DNA from: Candidatus Omnitrophota bacterium
Lineage (GTDB): Bacteria > Omnitrophota > Koll11 > Zapsychrales > Fredricksoniimonadaceae
Assembly: GCA_023247595.1 (NCBI GenBank)
Contig: JAHFGF010000042.1
Coordinates: forward strand, 1 to 6,822
Reading direction: 5' to 3'
DNA: 6,822 nt
The translations under genes were made by a program, and so were the position numbers. Shown piece after piece: positions 1 through 5,785 of this stretch (positions are counted from its first letter, which is position 1; every line of letters begins with the position of its first letter). The notes under the pieces are model-generated. The model saw only the letters and a list, made by a program, of their open reading frames with translations. It was not told the origin of the DNA and searched no databases.

Positions 1-97
1 CCGTTATACCATATTGAATACCGATAACTTTATGATCCGTCGAGAAAATATACTTTTTCCAAAACGGCAAGTGATGTGTGTCGTGATGTTTTTCCAT
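1..97 (-). CDS. Cytochrome c oxidase subunit I, N-terminal fragment (cut by the window edge)
   Basis: The reverse strand from the ATG at 97 reads 32 codons to the window edge. They give a short His-rich N-terminus (MEKHHDTHHLPF) followed by WKKYIFSTDHKVIGIQYG. This phrase is the hallmark start of haem-copper oxidase subunit I, just before its first membrane span, with the conserved F-S-T-D-H-K. The protein would be the catalytic subunit of a terminal oxidase in the inner membrane, reducing O2 to water. All haem and CuB ligands lie outside the window, so the subtype (aa3 or caa3) cannot be told. It starts 21 nt after the stop of the cupredoxin gene and is probably co-transcribed with it. No strong ribosome-binding site is visible; the nearest purine run is unusually far from the ATG. 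Confidence 0.88.
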   Translation of the reverse strand, partial: MEKHHDTHHLPFWKKYIFSTDHKVIGIQYGIT

Positions 98-118
98 AAG
101 TTCGTTGAATCCGAATCC

Positions 119-832
119 TTATTTTTTGGTCGGTGCGGCAAAGGAAAAATCCTGAGTCGCGTTATCACTATCCCCTACTGTAATCGTTGCCGATTGAGCA
201 CCCAACTTTTCATGCCAAGCCTCAATTTCATAAGTACCAGCAGGAAGGTTGGCAATAGTGAACTTTCCATCGGCGCCCGTAACGGAAAAAAATGGATTGG
301 GCTGTACTGTAACCCAGGCTGCCATCCAAGGATGGACATCGCACTTGACGGCAAACATCGGCTCTGCTTTGTCGAATTTAACTGAAATATCTTTACGAAA
401 CTTCGGCATAGCAATGTTTTGCTCAGCATTAACTTTACTGAGCACATGGACATTGTGTAACGTTCCATCTGGATTAAGGATTTTAACGGATTGACCAGCC
501 ATAACAGCCGCGACATGGGGATGATACTGGCAGCCTTTTTGATCGATAACTACTTCTTCGGCTGGGGAGGGATAATTCCCCCCCGGTTTAAGACCGCTTT
601 TAACGCGGACAAAAACGTTTGCCATCGTATTGCCATCGCCTAAAACTAACGCCTGAGGAAAAACAGGGTCTTTATGAAACGACAAACACACAGGATCCGC
701 GTCCATTTTTATCTCTTTGAACTTTGGAGCATCTCCATTGAACTTAATAGTACCGGAAACAGTTGCCGCCTGGGCATTGACCGACATGAACACAACACCC
801 AGAAAAACAGTTAATAGATTTTTGCGTAACAT
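119..832 (-). CDS. Exported cupredoxin with a C-terminal carboxypeptidase-regulatory-like domain
   Basis: The protein has 237 residues. Residues 1-22 form a signal peptide (basic MLRKN, hydrophobic core, AQA before A23), so it should act in the periplasm or on the outside. Residues about 25-177 look like a cupredoxin: LHNVHV (H126, H129) supplies a His ligand, and KCDVHPWM supplies C164, H167 and M170. That is the Cys-x2-His-x2-Met pattern of type 1 copper sites. Residues about 180-233 (DGKFTIANLPAGTYEIEAWHE) match the regulatory-like beta-sandwich of carboxypeptidases. Extra cysteines C49 and C101 could form a disulfide. Similar proteins are often annotated as methylamine-utilisation or carboxypeptidase-regulatory-like proteins with no proven role. 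The position just before oxidase subunit I suggests electron delivery or copper supply to the oxidase (inference). The start is supported by AAAGGA 7 nt before the ATG. Confidence 0.85.
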   Translation of the reverse strand: MLRKNLLTVFLGVVFMSVNAQAATVSGTIKFNGDAPKFKEIKMDADPVCLSFHKDPVFPQALVLGDGNTMANVFVRVKSGLKPGGNYPSPAEEVVIDQKGCQYHPHVAAVMAGQSVKILNPDGTLHNVHVLSKVNAEQNIAMPKFRKDISVKFDKAEPMFAVKCDVHPWMAAWVTVQPNPFFSVTGADGKFTIANLPAGTYEIEAWHEKLGAQSATITVGDSDNATQDFSFAAPTKK

Positions 833-875
833 AGATAAATCCTTTCAGTTAGAGCAAGAAAAATATTTATGCTTA

Positions 876-904
876 ACGTTACTACAGGGGTATATGGTTG
901 TCAA
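876..904 (-). promoter_or_regulatory. Sigma-70-type promoter of the cupredoxin-oxidase operon
   Basis: On the reverse strand a perfect -35 TTGACA (904-899) is followed after 17 nt by TAACGT (881-876). The second box matches the -10 consensus at only three of six bases. Transcription would begin near 869, leaving a leader of about 37 nt before the ATG at 832. The promoter lies in the 139-nt gap after the VWA gene, so the cupredoxin gene need not depend on read-through from it. Confidence 0.5.
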
Positions 905-971
905 GTTGATTGCAATGAATTTTACATGCTCAATAAAATTTTCTCCGACTAGAAAAGAAGATGTCTATAAA

Positions 972-3404
972 TTATTTCTGGCTCTTTGGATGAGAATATC
1001 CTGACGGTTCCATTTGATACCCATCGCCTTCTGGATAAACGGCATTGGTTTGCATCGGCATAATATATGGAGCGATTAATTTTGCCCTTTCAACCAAACC
1101 AACCAATTCCTGACGATCACCATGGGAATCTTGTTTGACAGAACCAAGTTCTCCCAGCACATGATCAAAGGATGCCATCCCGCGGTATTGCGATTGGCGA
1201 AGCACCAGCCCAAATTCAGCAACAGCTCCGGCAAAACGGAAATTATCCGACGTGTTGTACATTTTAATTTCGTTGCGCGACACAGTCTTTTTGATCAGTT
1301 TACTAACCTCTCCCTTTGGTTCCTTATAGCGCAATTTGACCGTCATGACGTCGGAAGAAGAACCAAAACCCCATATAACTTTCTCTGATTTCTGATAAAC
1401 AAGAGGATCAACCAACCCCTTTTGGGCATATCCGCTGTTCCGGTTTGGAACAATCTCATATAGAGCTGTTACCGTATGGCCAGCGCCTAATTCACCGGCA
1501 TCTTTGCGGTCATTATTAAAGTCTTCTTTAGCTAACGCCCTATTTTCATAACCAACCAAGCGGTAACTTTCAACCGTTGCCGGATTAAATTCCACCTGAA
1601 TTTTAACGTCTTTCGCTATTGTAAAAAGCGTTGAGCCTAATTCCCTGACCAAAACTTTGTGGGCTTCCCTATTATTGTCTATATAAAAATAATTTCCGTT
1701 GCCTTGGTCAGCTAGCTTTTCCATTTTTGAATCTTTGTAATTTCCTGTCCCAAAACCAAGAACCGTGAGAAAAATGCCTTGATTACGGTAATTTGTGATC
1801 ATCTGGACCAATTGCGCGTCATCGGAGACGCCTACATTAAAATCGCCGTCGGTGGCTAAGATCACACGGTTATTTCCATTGGGAATAAAATTGGCTCTAG
1901 CCGTCTGATAAGCCAACTGAATCCCGGCGCCGCCGGCTGTTGAACCTCCGCAAGAAAGACGGTCAATAGCATCCAATATTTGTTGTTTGTAATTACCAGG
2001 AGTTGCTTCCAAAACCAGTCCGGCAGCCCCGGCATAAACAACTATGGAAATTCTGTCTTTGCTTTCCAGCTCTGAGGTCAGCATCCGAAACGCATCCTGC
2101 AAGAGAGGCAATTTATCCGGTTGATTCATGGAACCGGAAACATCGATTAAAAACACTAGATTGCTTGCCGGCATTGTTAATTGGTTTAAATGTTTTCCCT
2201 GAACACCAACCAAAGCCAACTGATGCGACGGGTTCCACGGACATGGCGCCACTTCCGTTGTCACAGACAACGGCTGGCCCCACATCGGCTCGGGATAATC
2301 ATAAGAAAAATAATTCACCAATTCCTCAATACGCACCGAATCAACCGGAGGAAGCTGGCCTTGGTTTAAAAAGCGCCGCACATTGGAATAGGAAGCCGTG
2401 TCGACGTCAATTGAAAAAGTGGAAAGCGGATCATTCGCCGGATTTAGAAACGCATTTTCCAGAATTCCCTCGTAACTTTCCGTGTTTGGTTCAGGAGAAG
2501 GAGGATAATATGCTTGGTCATACTCATTATCCCTACGTTCGGCATACCAACCCTTCTCGTCACTAACGTGTTTAAGACTGTATGACGCTTCAGGCCCAGG
2601 CGCAATCATCGGTCGGTCACGAAGCAACGGAGCACCCAGCGGAGCACGGTTAACGGCGTTATAATTGGATTGCTGAAAACGTGTTTTATCTCGATAAGCA
2701 ACACCAGATGACGCAAGTTGACCAAGACTTTTCTTAAATTCAGAATTGCTTGCCAGATAGGCTCGCCCCACGGTTGATTCTTGAAAAGCTCTATCTTTTT
2801 CCATACCATAATCCTTCGCATCCGAATAAAAAGCAACAGTGCTGTTGGTACTGCCTGGCGAAAATTGTTGGCTGATATCATCCGTTGCCGATTTCAAACG
2901 AGCAGCGGCTAACGAGCCCGGCTTATATTCTTTTAATTTATCCTGAGCAACGGTTTCCTGTTTATCAACTGCATGGTTGCTCGCCAAATAATACGGCTCA
3001 TATTGATCAGTTTTTGATAAAGCAATTGGCTCAGAAGACAAATAATTCTGGGCATTACGCACCCGGTGCTGTAAAGATCGCTGCGCATAGTGCACGCTCC
3101 ATGTGGACAGAGCCAGCACAAACACAACCACCATAACCGAATTCCATTGAATACTCATTTCGCGTTTTTCCATATCCCTCTCCTTATTTTTGCCCAAACG
3201 GGCTTTGATGTTCAGTTCAACGTCTGGAGAGAGACGCTCCTGAGGCCATCGTTTTAAGGAAGAGGAAATCTTTTTAAATTCGACAAATTCTTTCTGGCAT
3301 GACGCGCAAGAAGCCAGGTGGTCTTCAACCAGATCTTTTTCAGACGGCGTGACTTCCCCGTCTAAATAAGCGGATAATAATATTTTAATTTCTTCATGGT
3401 TCAT
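972..3404 (-). CDS. Anti-sigma zinc-binding domain fused to a YfbK-like von Willebrand A protein
   Basis: This 810-residue protein has four parts. Residues 1-50 carry H29-x3-C33-x2-C36 (EDHLASCASC), the zinc-binding anti-sigma (zf-HC2) signature; it should face the cytoplasm and hold the neighbouring sigma factor. Residues about 88-104 form one hydrophobic span. Residues about 110-310 are a polar Ser/Tyr/Gln-rich linker. Residues about 321-375 match the YfbK N-terminal VWA-associated domain (STFSIDVDTASYSNVRRFL). Residues about 413-590 are a VWA domain with an intact metal site: D421-x-S423-x-S425, T489 and D519. Residues about 600-780 match the YfbK C-terminal domain. The gene starts 1 nt after the sigma stop. 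Its ribosome-binding site AAGGAGGG (3420-3413) also encodes the last sigma codons, so translation is probably coupled. Inference: the outer VWA part senses or binds something and controls sigma release. The ligand is unknown. Confidence 0.88.
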   Translation of the reverse strand: MNHEEIKILLSAYLDGEVTPSEKDLVEDHLASCASCQKEFVEFKKISSSLKRWPQERLSPDVELNIKARLGKNKERDMEKREMSIQWNSVMVVVFVLALSTWSVHYAQRSLQHRVRNAQNYLSSEPIALSKTDQYEPYYLASNHAVDKQETVAQDKLKEYKPGSLAAARLKSATDDISQQFSPGSTNSTVAFYSDAKDYGMEKDRAFQESTVGRAYLASNSEFKKSLGQLASSGVAYRDKTRFQQSNYNAVNRAPLGAPLLRDRPMIAPGPEASYSLKHVSDEKGWYAERRDNEYDQAYYPPSPEPNTESYEGILENAFLNPANDPLSTFSIDVDTASYSNVRRFLNQGQLPPVDSVRIEELVNYFSYDYPEPMWGQPLSVTTEVAPCPWNPSHQLALVGVQGKHLNQLTMPASNLVFLIDVSGSMNQPDKLPLLQDAFRMLTSELESKDRISIVVYAGAAGLVLEATPGNYKQQILDAIDRLSCGGSTAGGAGIQLAYQTARANFIPNGNNRVILATDGDFNVGVSDDAQLVQMITNYRNQGIFLTVLGFGTGNYKDSKMEKLADQGNGNYFYIDNNREAHKVLVRELGSTLFTIAKDVKIQVEFNPATVESYRLVGYENRALAKEDFNNDRKDAGELGAGHTVTALYEIVPNRNSGYAQKGLVDPLVYQKSEKVIWGFGSSSDVMTVKLRYKEPKGEVSKLIKKTVSRNEIKMYNTSDNFRFAGAVAEFGLVLRQSQYRGMASFDHVLGELGSVKQDSHGDRQELVGLVERAKLIAPYIMPMQTNAVYPEGDGYQMEPSGYSHPKSQK
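3173..3185 (-). promoter_or_regulatory. Internal ribosome-binding site and ATG inside the anti-sigma-VWA gene
   Basis: On the reverse strand AAGGAG (3185-3180) sits 6 nt before an in-frame ATG (3173), codon 78 of the fusion. Starting there would give a 733-residue protein (MEKREMSIQWNSV...) that begins just before the membrane span and lacks the whole anti-sigma domain. The spacing is ideal, and the break falls exactly between domains. It may be a working second start, or a remnant of two formerly separate genes. Confidence 0.45.
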
Positions 3405-3405
3405 C

Positions 3406-3975
3406 TTATCTGCCCTCCTTGATATAGGCAGGAATGGTGTCTTTCAATTGAACACGCGCGCGGTAAATAAGAATTTTCACATTCTCGAGACTGCATCCTA
3501 AAACCTGCGCAATCTCATCATAAGCAAGCCCTTGATATTCACGCAAAACAAGCGCCTCTTTCTGGTCGGAAGGAAGTTTATTGATTGCCGACTGAATATG
3601 GTAAGCCGCTTCTTTGCGCTGCAGGGCATCAGAAGCAGTTTCTCCTTCTGAAGGAAGATCCATTTGGACTTGTTCATCGCTGTCCTGTTTTTGGAACCAC
3701 ATCGATCCCCATTTGCGGCGGCTGCGGAGTTTATCCATGCAGGCGTTGCGCGCGATGGTGTAAAGCCATGTTTTAAATCGGGCGTTGGGGGTAAAACGGC
3801 CGCGCCCATCGCACAGACGGCCAAAGACGTCACTGACCACATCTTCCGCATCCGCGCGGTTTGCGACAATGCGCAGCGCAAAATTAAACACCCCTTCTTT
3901 ATGACGCTCAAAAATCACAGCCAGCGCCTCCCGATCGCCTTGGTAAAAACTCTGGATCAATTCTTCATCACTCAT
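3406..3975 (-). CDS. ECF-family RNA polymerase sigma factor
   Basis: From the ATG at 3975 the protein has 189 residues and begins MSDEELIQSFYQGD, a usual ECF start. The frame stays open to a TTG at 4005, which would add ten residues but has no ribosome-binding site. Region 2 is clear (ALAVIFERHKEGVFNFALRI, then ADAEDVVSDVF and FKTWLYTIARN) and should bind core polymerase and the -10 element. A charged linker follows. Region 4 (INKLPSDQKEALVLREYQGL, then YDEIAQVLGCSLENVK) holds the helix-turn-helix for the -35 element. The next gene encodes its likely anti-sigma partner with only 1 nt between them, the usual arrangement for an envelope-signal switch. An ECF-like promoter lies just upstream. 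The signal and regulon cannot be read from the window. Confidence 0.9.
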   Translation of the reverse strand: MSDEELIQSFYQGDREALAVIFERHKEGVFNFALRIVANRADAEDVVSDVFGRLCDGRGRFTPNARFKTWLYTIARNACMDKLRSRRKWGSMWFQKQDSDEQVQMDLPSEGETASDALQRKEAAYHIQSAINKLPSDQKEALVLREYQGLAYDEIAQVLGCSLENVKILIYRARVQLKDTIPAYIKEGR

Positions 3976-4037
3976 CAATGCATCATCCGTATTTCTCTTC
4001 CTCAAACAATAGCTTAAGGTTTGTCTCTCTCCACTCT

Positions 4038-4065
4038 TTAAACGCAGAAAGGAGGAAAAAGTTAC
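4038..4065 (-). promoter_or_regulatory. ECF-type promoter before the sigma factor gene (probable autoregulation)
   Basis: On the reverse strand GTAACTT (4065-4059) is followed after exactly 15 nt by GTTTAA (4043-4038). Known E. coli sigma-E promoters are close to GGAACTT, 15-16 nt, GTCTAA, and an AAC core at -35 is common among ECF promoters. Transcription would start near 4031, giving a leader of about 56 nt before the ATG at 3975. I did not find the same pair of boxes before any other gene in the window, so self-activation is the simplest reading. Confidence 0.5.
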
Positions 4066-4077
4066 AAATTATTTCAG

Positions 4078-4139
4078 TAGGTAGTACGGAGTAAGTCGTA
4101 GGCAGAAGAAAAATTTTTCTACTTACCACTTACTACCTA
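4078..4139. repeat. Intergenic inverted repeat with 7-mer arms, copy 1
   Basis: TAGGTAGTA (4078-4086) pairs with TACTACCTA (4131-4139), GTAAGT (4091-4096) pairs with ACTTAC (4121-4126), and the centre is the 14-nt palindrome AGAAAAATTTTTCT (4107-4120). The left arm reads as degenerate 7-mers: TAGGTAG, TACGGAG, TAAGTCG, TAGGCAG. The right arm read backwards gives TAGGTAG, TAAGTGG, TAAGTAG. The element separates the leftward sigma operon from the rightward structured RNA, and its last two bases touch the closing helix of that RNA. Confidence 0.65.
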
Positions 4140-4223
4140 ACGTGAGTTCGATCTAATCCTGGCTCAAGTGTGAGGGTTGGGATGAACGTGAATTGAGACC
4201 TACACAATTTCTTTAGAGACTTA

Positions 4224-4322
4224 TTATTGACCTCCGTACAATTAATAGAACCAGTTCTTTCAGAGAACGGAGGTCGAGATACTGACTACCACTTTGTTCC
4301 ATTACTTTTACAGAAGTCAGTA
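4224..4322 (+). repeat. Duplicated RNA domain, copy 1
   Basis: It starts TTATTGACCTCCGTACAA, with stem GACCTCCGT/ACGGAGGTC around a loop containing AACCAG. The linker GAGA follows, then stem TACTGACT/AGTCAGTA around a loop containing ATTACTT. It is enclosed by helix 4201-4214/4322-4335, forming a three-way junction. The second copy lies about 176 nt downstream. Confidence 0.7.
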
Positions 4323-4399
4323 GAGGAATTGTGTGCGGGCTCGTTGAACGGAATCACAATCCTCACACTTGAGCGATGCGCATATGGGAGAGATTCCAT

Positions 4400-4499
4400 T
4401 TATTGACGTCCGTACAACACATCGATCAAGCAAAACCAGAAAGCGGACGTCGAGATACTGACAACAACAAAAAATCTATTACTTACACGGAAGTCAGTA
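4400..4499 (+). repeat. Duplicated RNA domain, copy 2
   Basis: It starts TTATTGACGTCCGTACAA, with stem GACGTCCG/CGGACGTC around a loop containing AACCAG. The same linker GAGA follows, then stem TACTGAC/GTCAGTA around a loop containing ATTACTT. Stems, linker and parts of both loops match copy 1, while much of each loop differs. The fourth pair of the first stem is C-G in copy 1 and G-C here. Confidence 0.7.
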
Positions 4500-4660
4500 A
4501 TCCATACGGCTCCACGATCCGCTAGTTCATTATTCTAATGATTCTTTAAAGAAATGAACTAAGGATCAAGTCGCCTTTATGGCTTAAACGGAATCTCTCC
4601 CGCTTAAAGCGCGTTATGTCGAACTGACGTTATGCATATCAAATTTAGAATTAAACGGAA

Positions 4661-4696
4661 CTTTGGATGTTAAATGGTCTTCAAAGGTCTGTTTTT
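4661..4696 (+). terminator. Weak hairpin and T-run that could end the structured RNA
   Basis: CTTTGGA (4661-4667) can pair with TTCAAAG (4680-4686), including one G-U, and TTTTT follows at 4692-4696. The stem is short and AT-rich, and five bases separate it from the T-run, so this is only a candidate 3' end about 64 nt past the closing helix. It follows another copy of AAACGGAA (4653-4660). Confidence 0.25.
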
Positions 4697-4899
4697 GGGC
4701 TGGGATTTATTTCTATCGACGTGAGTGTTTAGATGGAAAAGCAGATGCGTTAAGGGCGCGTAGGGTTGTTCAATAATTATGGATCGGTTGTAACGATTAT
4801 GACAATATTATTCTTGAGATTGGCGGGCTTTTTTATCAGACAATTTGGTGGTTTTTCCGTCGACAAATGAATAGTAAATCCAATGTGATTTCATTTGTA
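4697..4899. other. Unassigned spacer between the structured RNA and the aquaporin promoter
   Basis: I see no convincing gene, strong hairpin or repeat here. Short reading frames lack ribosome-binding sites. The T-run at 4829-4834 follows GGCGGGC, but no complementary arm lies upstream, so it is not a clear terminator. The RNA could extend into this stretch with structure I cannot resolve by eye. Confidence 0.5.
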
Positions 4900-4927
4900 T
4901 TGACAAACGAAACAAAATCCGTAAGAT
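4900..4927 (+). promoter_or_regulatory. Sigma-70-type promoter of the aquaporin gene
   Basis: A perfect -35 TTGACA (4900-4905) is followed after 16 nt by TAAGAT (4922-4927), four of six matches to the -10 consensus. Transcription would begin near 4934, giving a leader of about 50 nt. That leader contains the 12-nt palindrome TTTTTTAAAAAA at 4956-4967. The promoter suggests the aquaporin need not be part of the upstream RNA transcript. Confidence 0.55.
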
Positions 4928-4983
4928 AACAACAGTTTTAAAAATTTCTTCCTGATTTTTTAAAAAACCTTCAAGGAAAACGC

Positions 4984-5652
4984 ATGAATAAAAAAGCTTT
5001 GATTGCTGAGTTTGTTGGGACATTTGCCCTGATTTTTATTGGGGTTGGTGCCATTGCCGCAGACCATACAACCGGAGGGAAACTGGGCTTAACCGGTATA
5101 GCCTTGGCGCATGGTTTGGCAATCGCAGTCATGGTTTCAGCCACCGCGGCTGTAAGCGGCGGACATTTAAATCCGGCCGTCACCATTGGACTATTAACCG
5201 CGGGTAAAATCAACGGCCGCGATGCCGGTGGTTATGTGATAAGCCAGTGTTTAGGAGCAATTGCCGCGGCATTCATCGTTACCCTTGTCATTCCCATAGA
5301 AACACTCAAAGCCATTAATTTTGGAACGCCTTCGCCGGGAGCCGGAACTCAGTGCTGCTGGTCAACAGTCATTACCGAAGCGGTTTTGACTTTCTTTTTA
5401 GTTTTTGTTGTTTATGGAACAGCGGTTGATAAGCGCGCCCCTAAAGTCGGCGGTCTTTTTATCGGGTTGACGGTTGCCATGGATATTTTAATGGGAGGGC
5501 CTATCTCAGGCGCTGCCATGAATCCCGCGCGTCATTTGGGGCCGGCTCTGTTGGGCGGCGGTTTGGAAAATATTTGGATGTACTGGGTTGGACCCGTCGC
5601 TGGCGCTGTGCTTGCGGCGCAAGTTTATAAGACGCAATTAGAAAGTACATAA
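4984..5652 (+). CDS. MIP-family aquaporin channel with a TIP-like selectivity filter
   Basis: The protein has 222 residues, normal for a bacterial aquaporin, with six membrane spans and both pore half-helices: SGGHLNPAVTIG (N63) and SGAAMNPARHLGPAL (N180). It sits in the inner membrane as a passive channel, by family as a tetramer. Counting from the NPA motifs against E. coli AqpZ (F43, H174, T183, R189), the four filter residues here are H43, I168, A177 and R183. His-Ile-Ala-Arg is the filter of some plant tonoplast aquaporins (TIPs), a wider pore than AqpZ; TIPs are known to pass ammonia or H2O2 as well as water. The periplasmic loop after span 3 carries adjacent cysteines C124 and C125. 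AAGGA lies 6 nt before the ATG. The peroxide and superoxide genes downstream suggest H2O2 passage (inference); water or ammonia remain possible. Confidence 0.9.
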   Translation: MNKKALIAEFVGTFALIFIGVGAIAADHTTGGKLGLTGIALAHGLAIAVMVSATAAVSGGHLNPAVTIGLLTAGKINGRDAGGYVISQCLGAIAAAFIVTLVIPIETLKAINFGTPSPGAGTQCCWSTVITEAVLTFFLVFVVYGTAVDKRAPKVGGLFIGLTVAMDILMGGPISGAAMNPARHLGPALLGGGLENIWMYWVGPVAGAVLAAQVYKTQLEST

Positions 5653-5659
5653 CTGCGGT

Positions 5660-5754
5660 GAAATTGAGAAATTAAGAAATTAAGAGATTGAAAACAGCGG
5701 ATAGTTATTCATTAACAATTTCTCAATTTCTACCAATTTCATAATTTCTATCAG
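5660..5754. repeat. Intergenic inverted repeat with 8-mer arms, copy 2
   Basis: The left arm is a run of degenerate 8-mers: GAAATTGA, GAAATTAA, GAAATTAA, GAGATTGA. The right arm read backwards gives GAAATTAT, GAAATTGG, GAAATTGA and GAAATTG. The arms pair imperfectly over about 30 bases around a loop near 5693-5715, and CTTTTTG follows at 5755-5761. It lies just after the aquaporin stop and may act as a terminator or mRNA-end stabiliser, but its build matches the other two intergenic repeats. Confidence 0.65.
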
Positions 5755-5785
5755 CTTTTTGTTCAATCATTGAAAGGAGTTGTTT

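Larger units (their letters stand above)
4138..4632 (+). ncRNA. Large structured RNA with two copies of one domain (class not recognised)
   Basis: No ORF fits here, but long-range pairing is extensive. Closing helix: 4138-4151 with 4619-4632 (13 of 14 pairs, one G-G mismatch). Arm 1: 4162-4179 with 4357-4374 (18 pairs, one G-U), an internal loop, then 4201-4214 with 4322-4335 (14 pairs) around two hairpins, 4229-4237/4267-4275 and 4280-4287/4315-4322. Arm 2 begins at the next base: 4375-4381 with 4609-4615, then 4386-4397 with 4590-4601 (12 perfect pairs). It encloses hairpins 4405-4412/4444-4451 and 4456-4462/4493-4499, and a long one at 4502-4582 with core 4523-4531/4553-4561. About nine G-T pairs are wobble pairs only if the + strand is transcribed; I found no A-C pair favouring the other strand. 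Size and complexity recall large ornate bacterial RNAs (OLE, GOLLD, ROOL), but I cannot match it to any. Its promoter is not identified. Confidence 0.75.

Noticed and set aside
14..385. 123-codon open frame on the + strand at the left edge
   Set aside because: It is antisense to two recognisable reverse-strand genes, oxidase subunit I and the cupredoxin.
918..940. AATTTTA/TAAAATT hairpin as terminator of the VWA gene
   Set aside because: The stem is seven A-T pairs only and has no T-run after it on the reverse strand, so it is too weak to call.
2003..2566. 187-codon open frame on the + strand
   Set aside because: It lies opposite the VWA gene, whose domains and metal-site residues are clear. 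The + strand product is Pro/His/Arg-rich and resembles no family I know.
4152..4157. TCTAAT as a -10 box for the structured RNA
   Set aside because: It would start the RNA near 4163, but the pairing 4138-4151/4619-4632 then has no 5' strand. The matching -35 (CTTACT) is also poor. I kept the closing helix and left the promoter unassigned.
4224..4499. CRISPR array or tRNA cluster as the cause of the repeated blocks
   Set aside because: There are only two copies, with a long period and internal hairpins. There is no short direct repeat with spacers and no cloverleaf or T-loop.
4138..4632. Group I or II intron, RNase P RNA or tmRNA
   Set aside because: The core sequences I would expect for these classes are not visible, and no interrupted gene flanks the region.
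4674..4724. 16-codon ORF starting MVFKGLFLGW
   Set aside because: It has only a weak purine run before it and nothing marks it as coding.
4821..4834. GGCGGGC followed by TTTTTT as an intrinsic terminator
   Set aside because: No complementary GC-rich arm lies upstream, so no hairpin forms.
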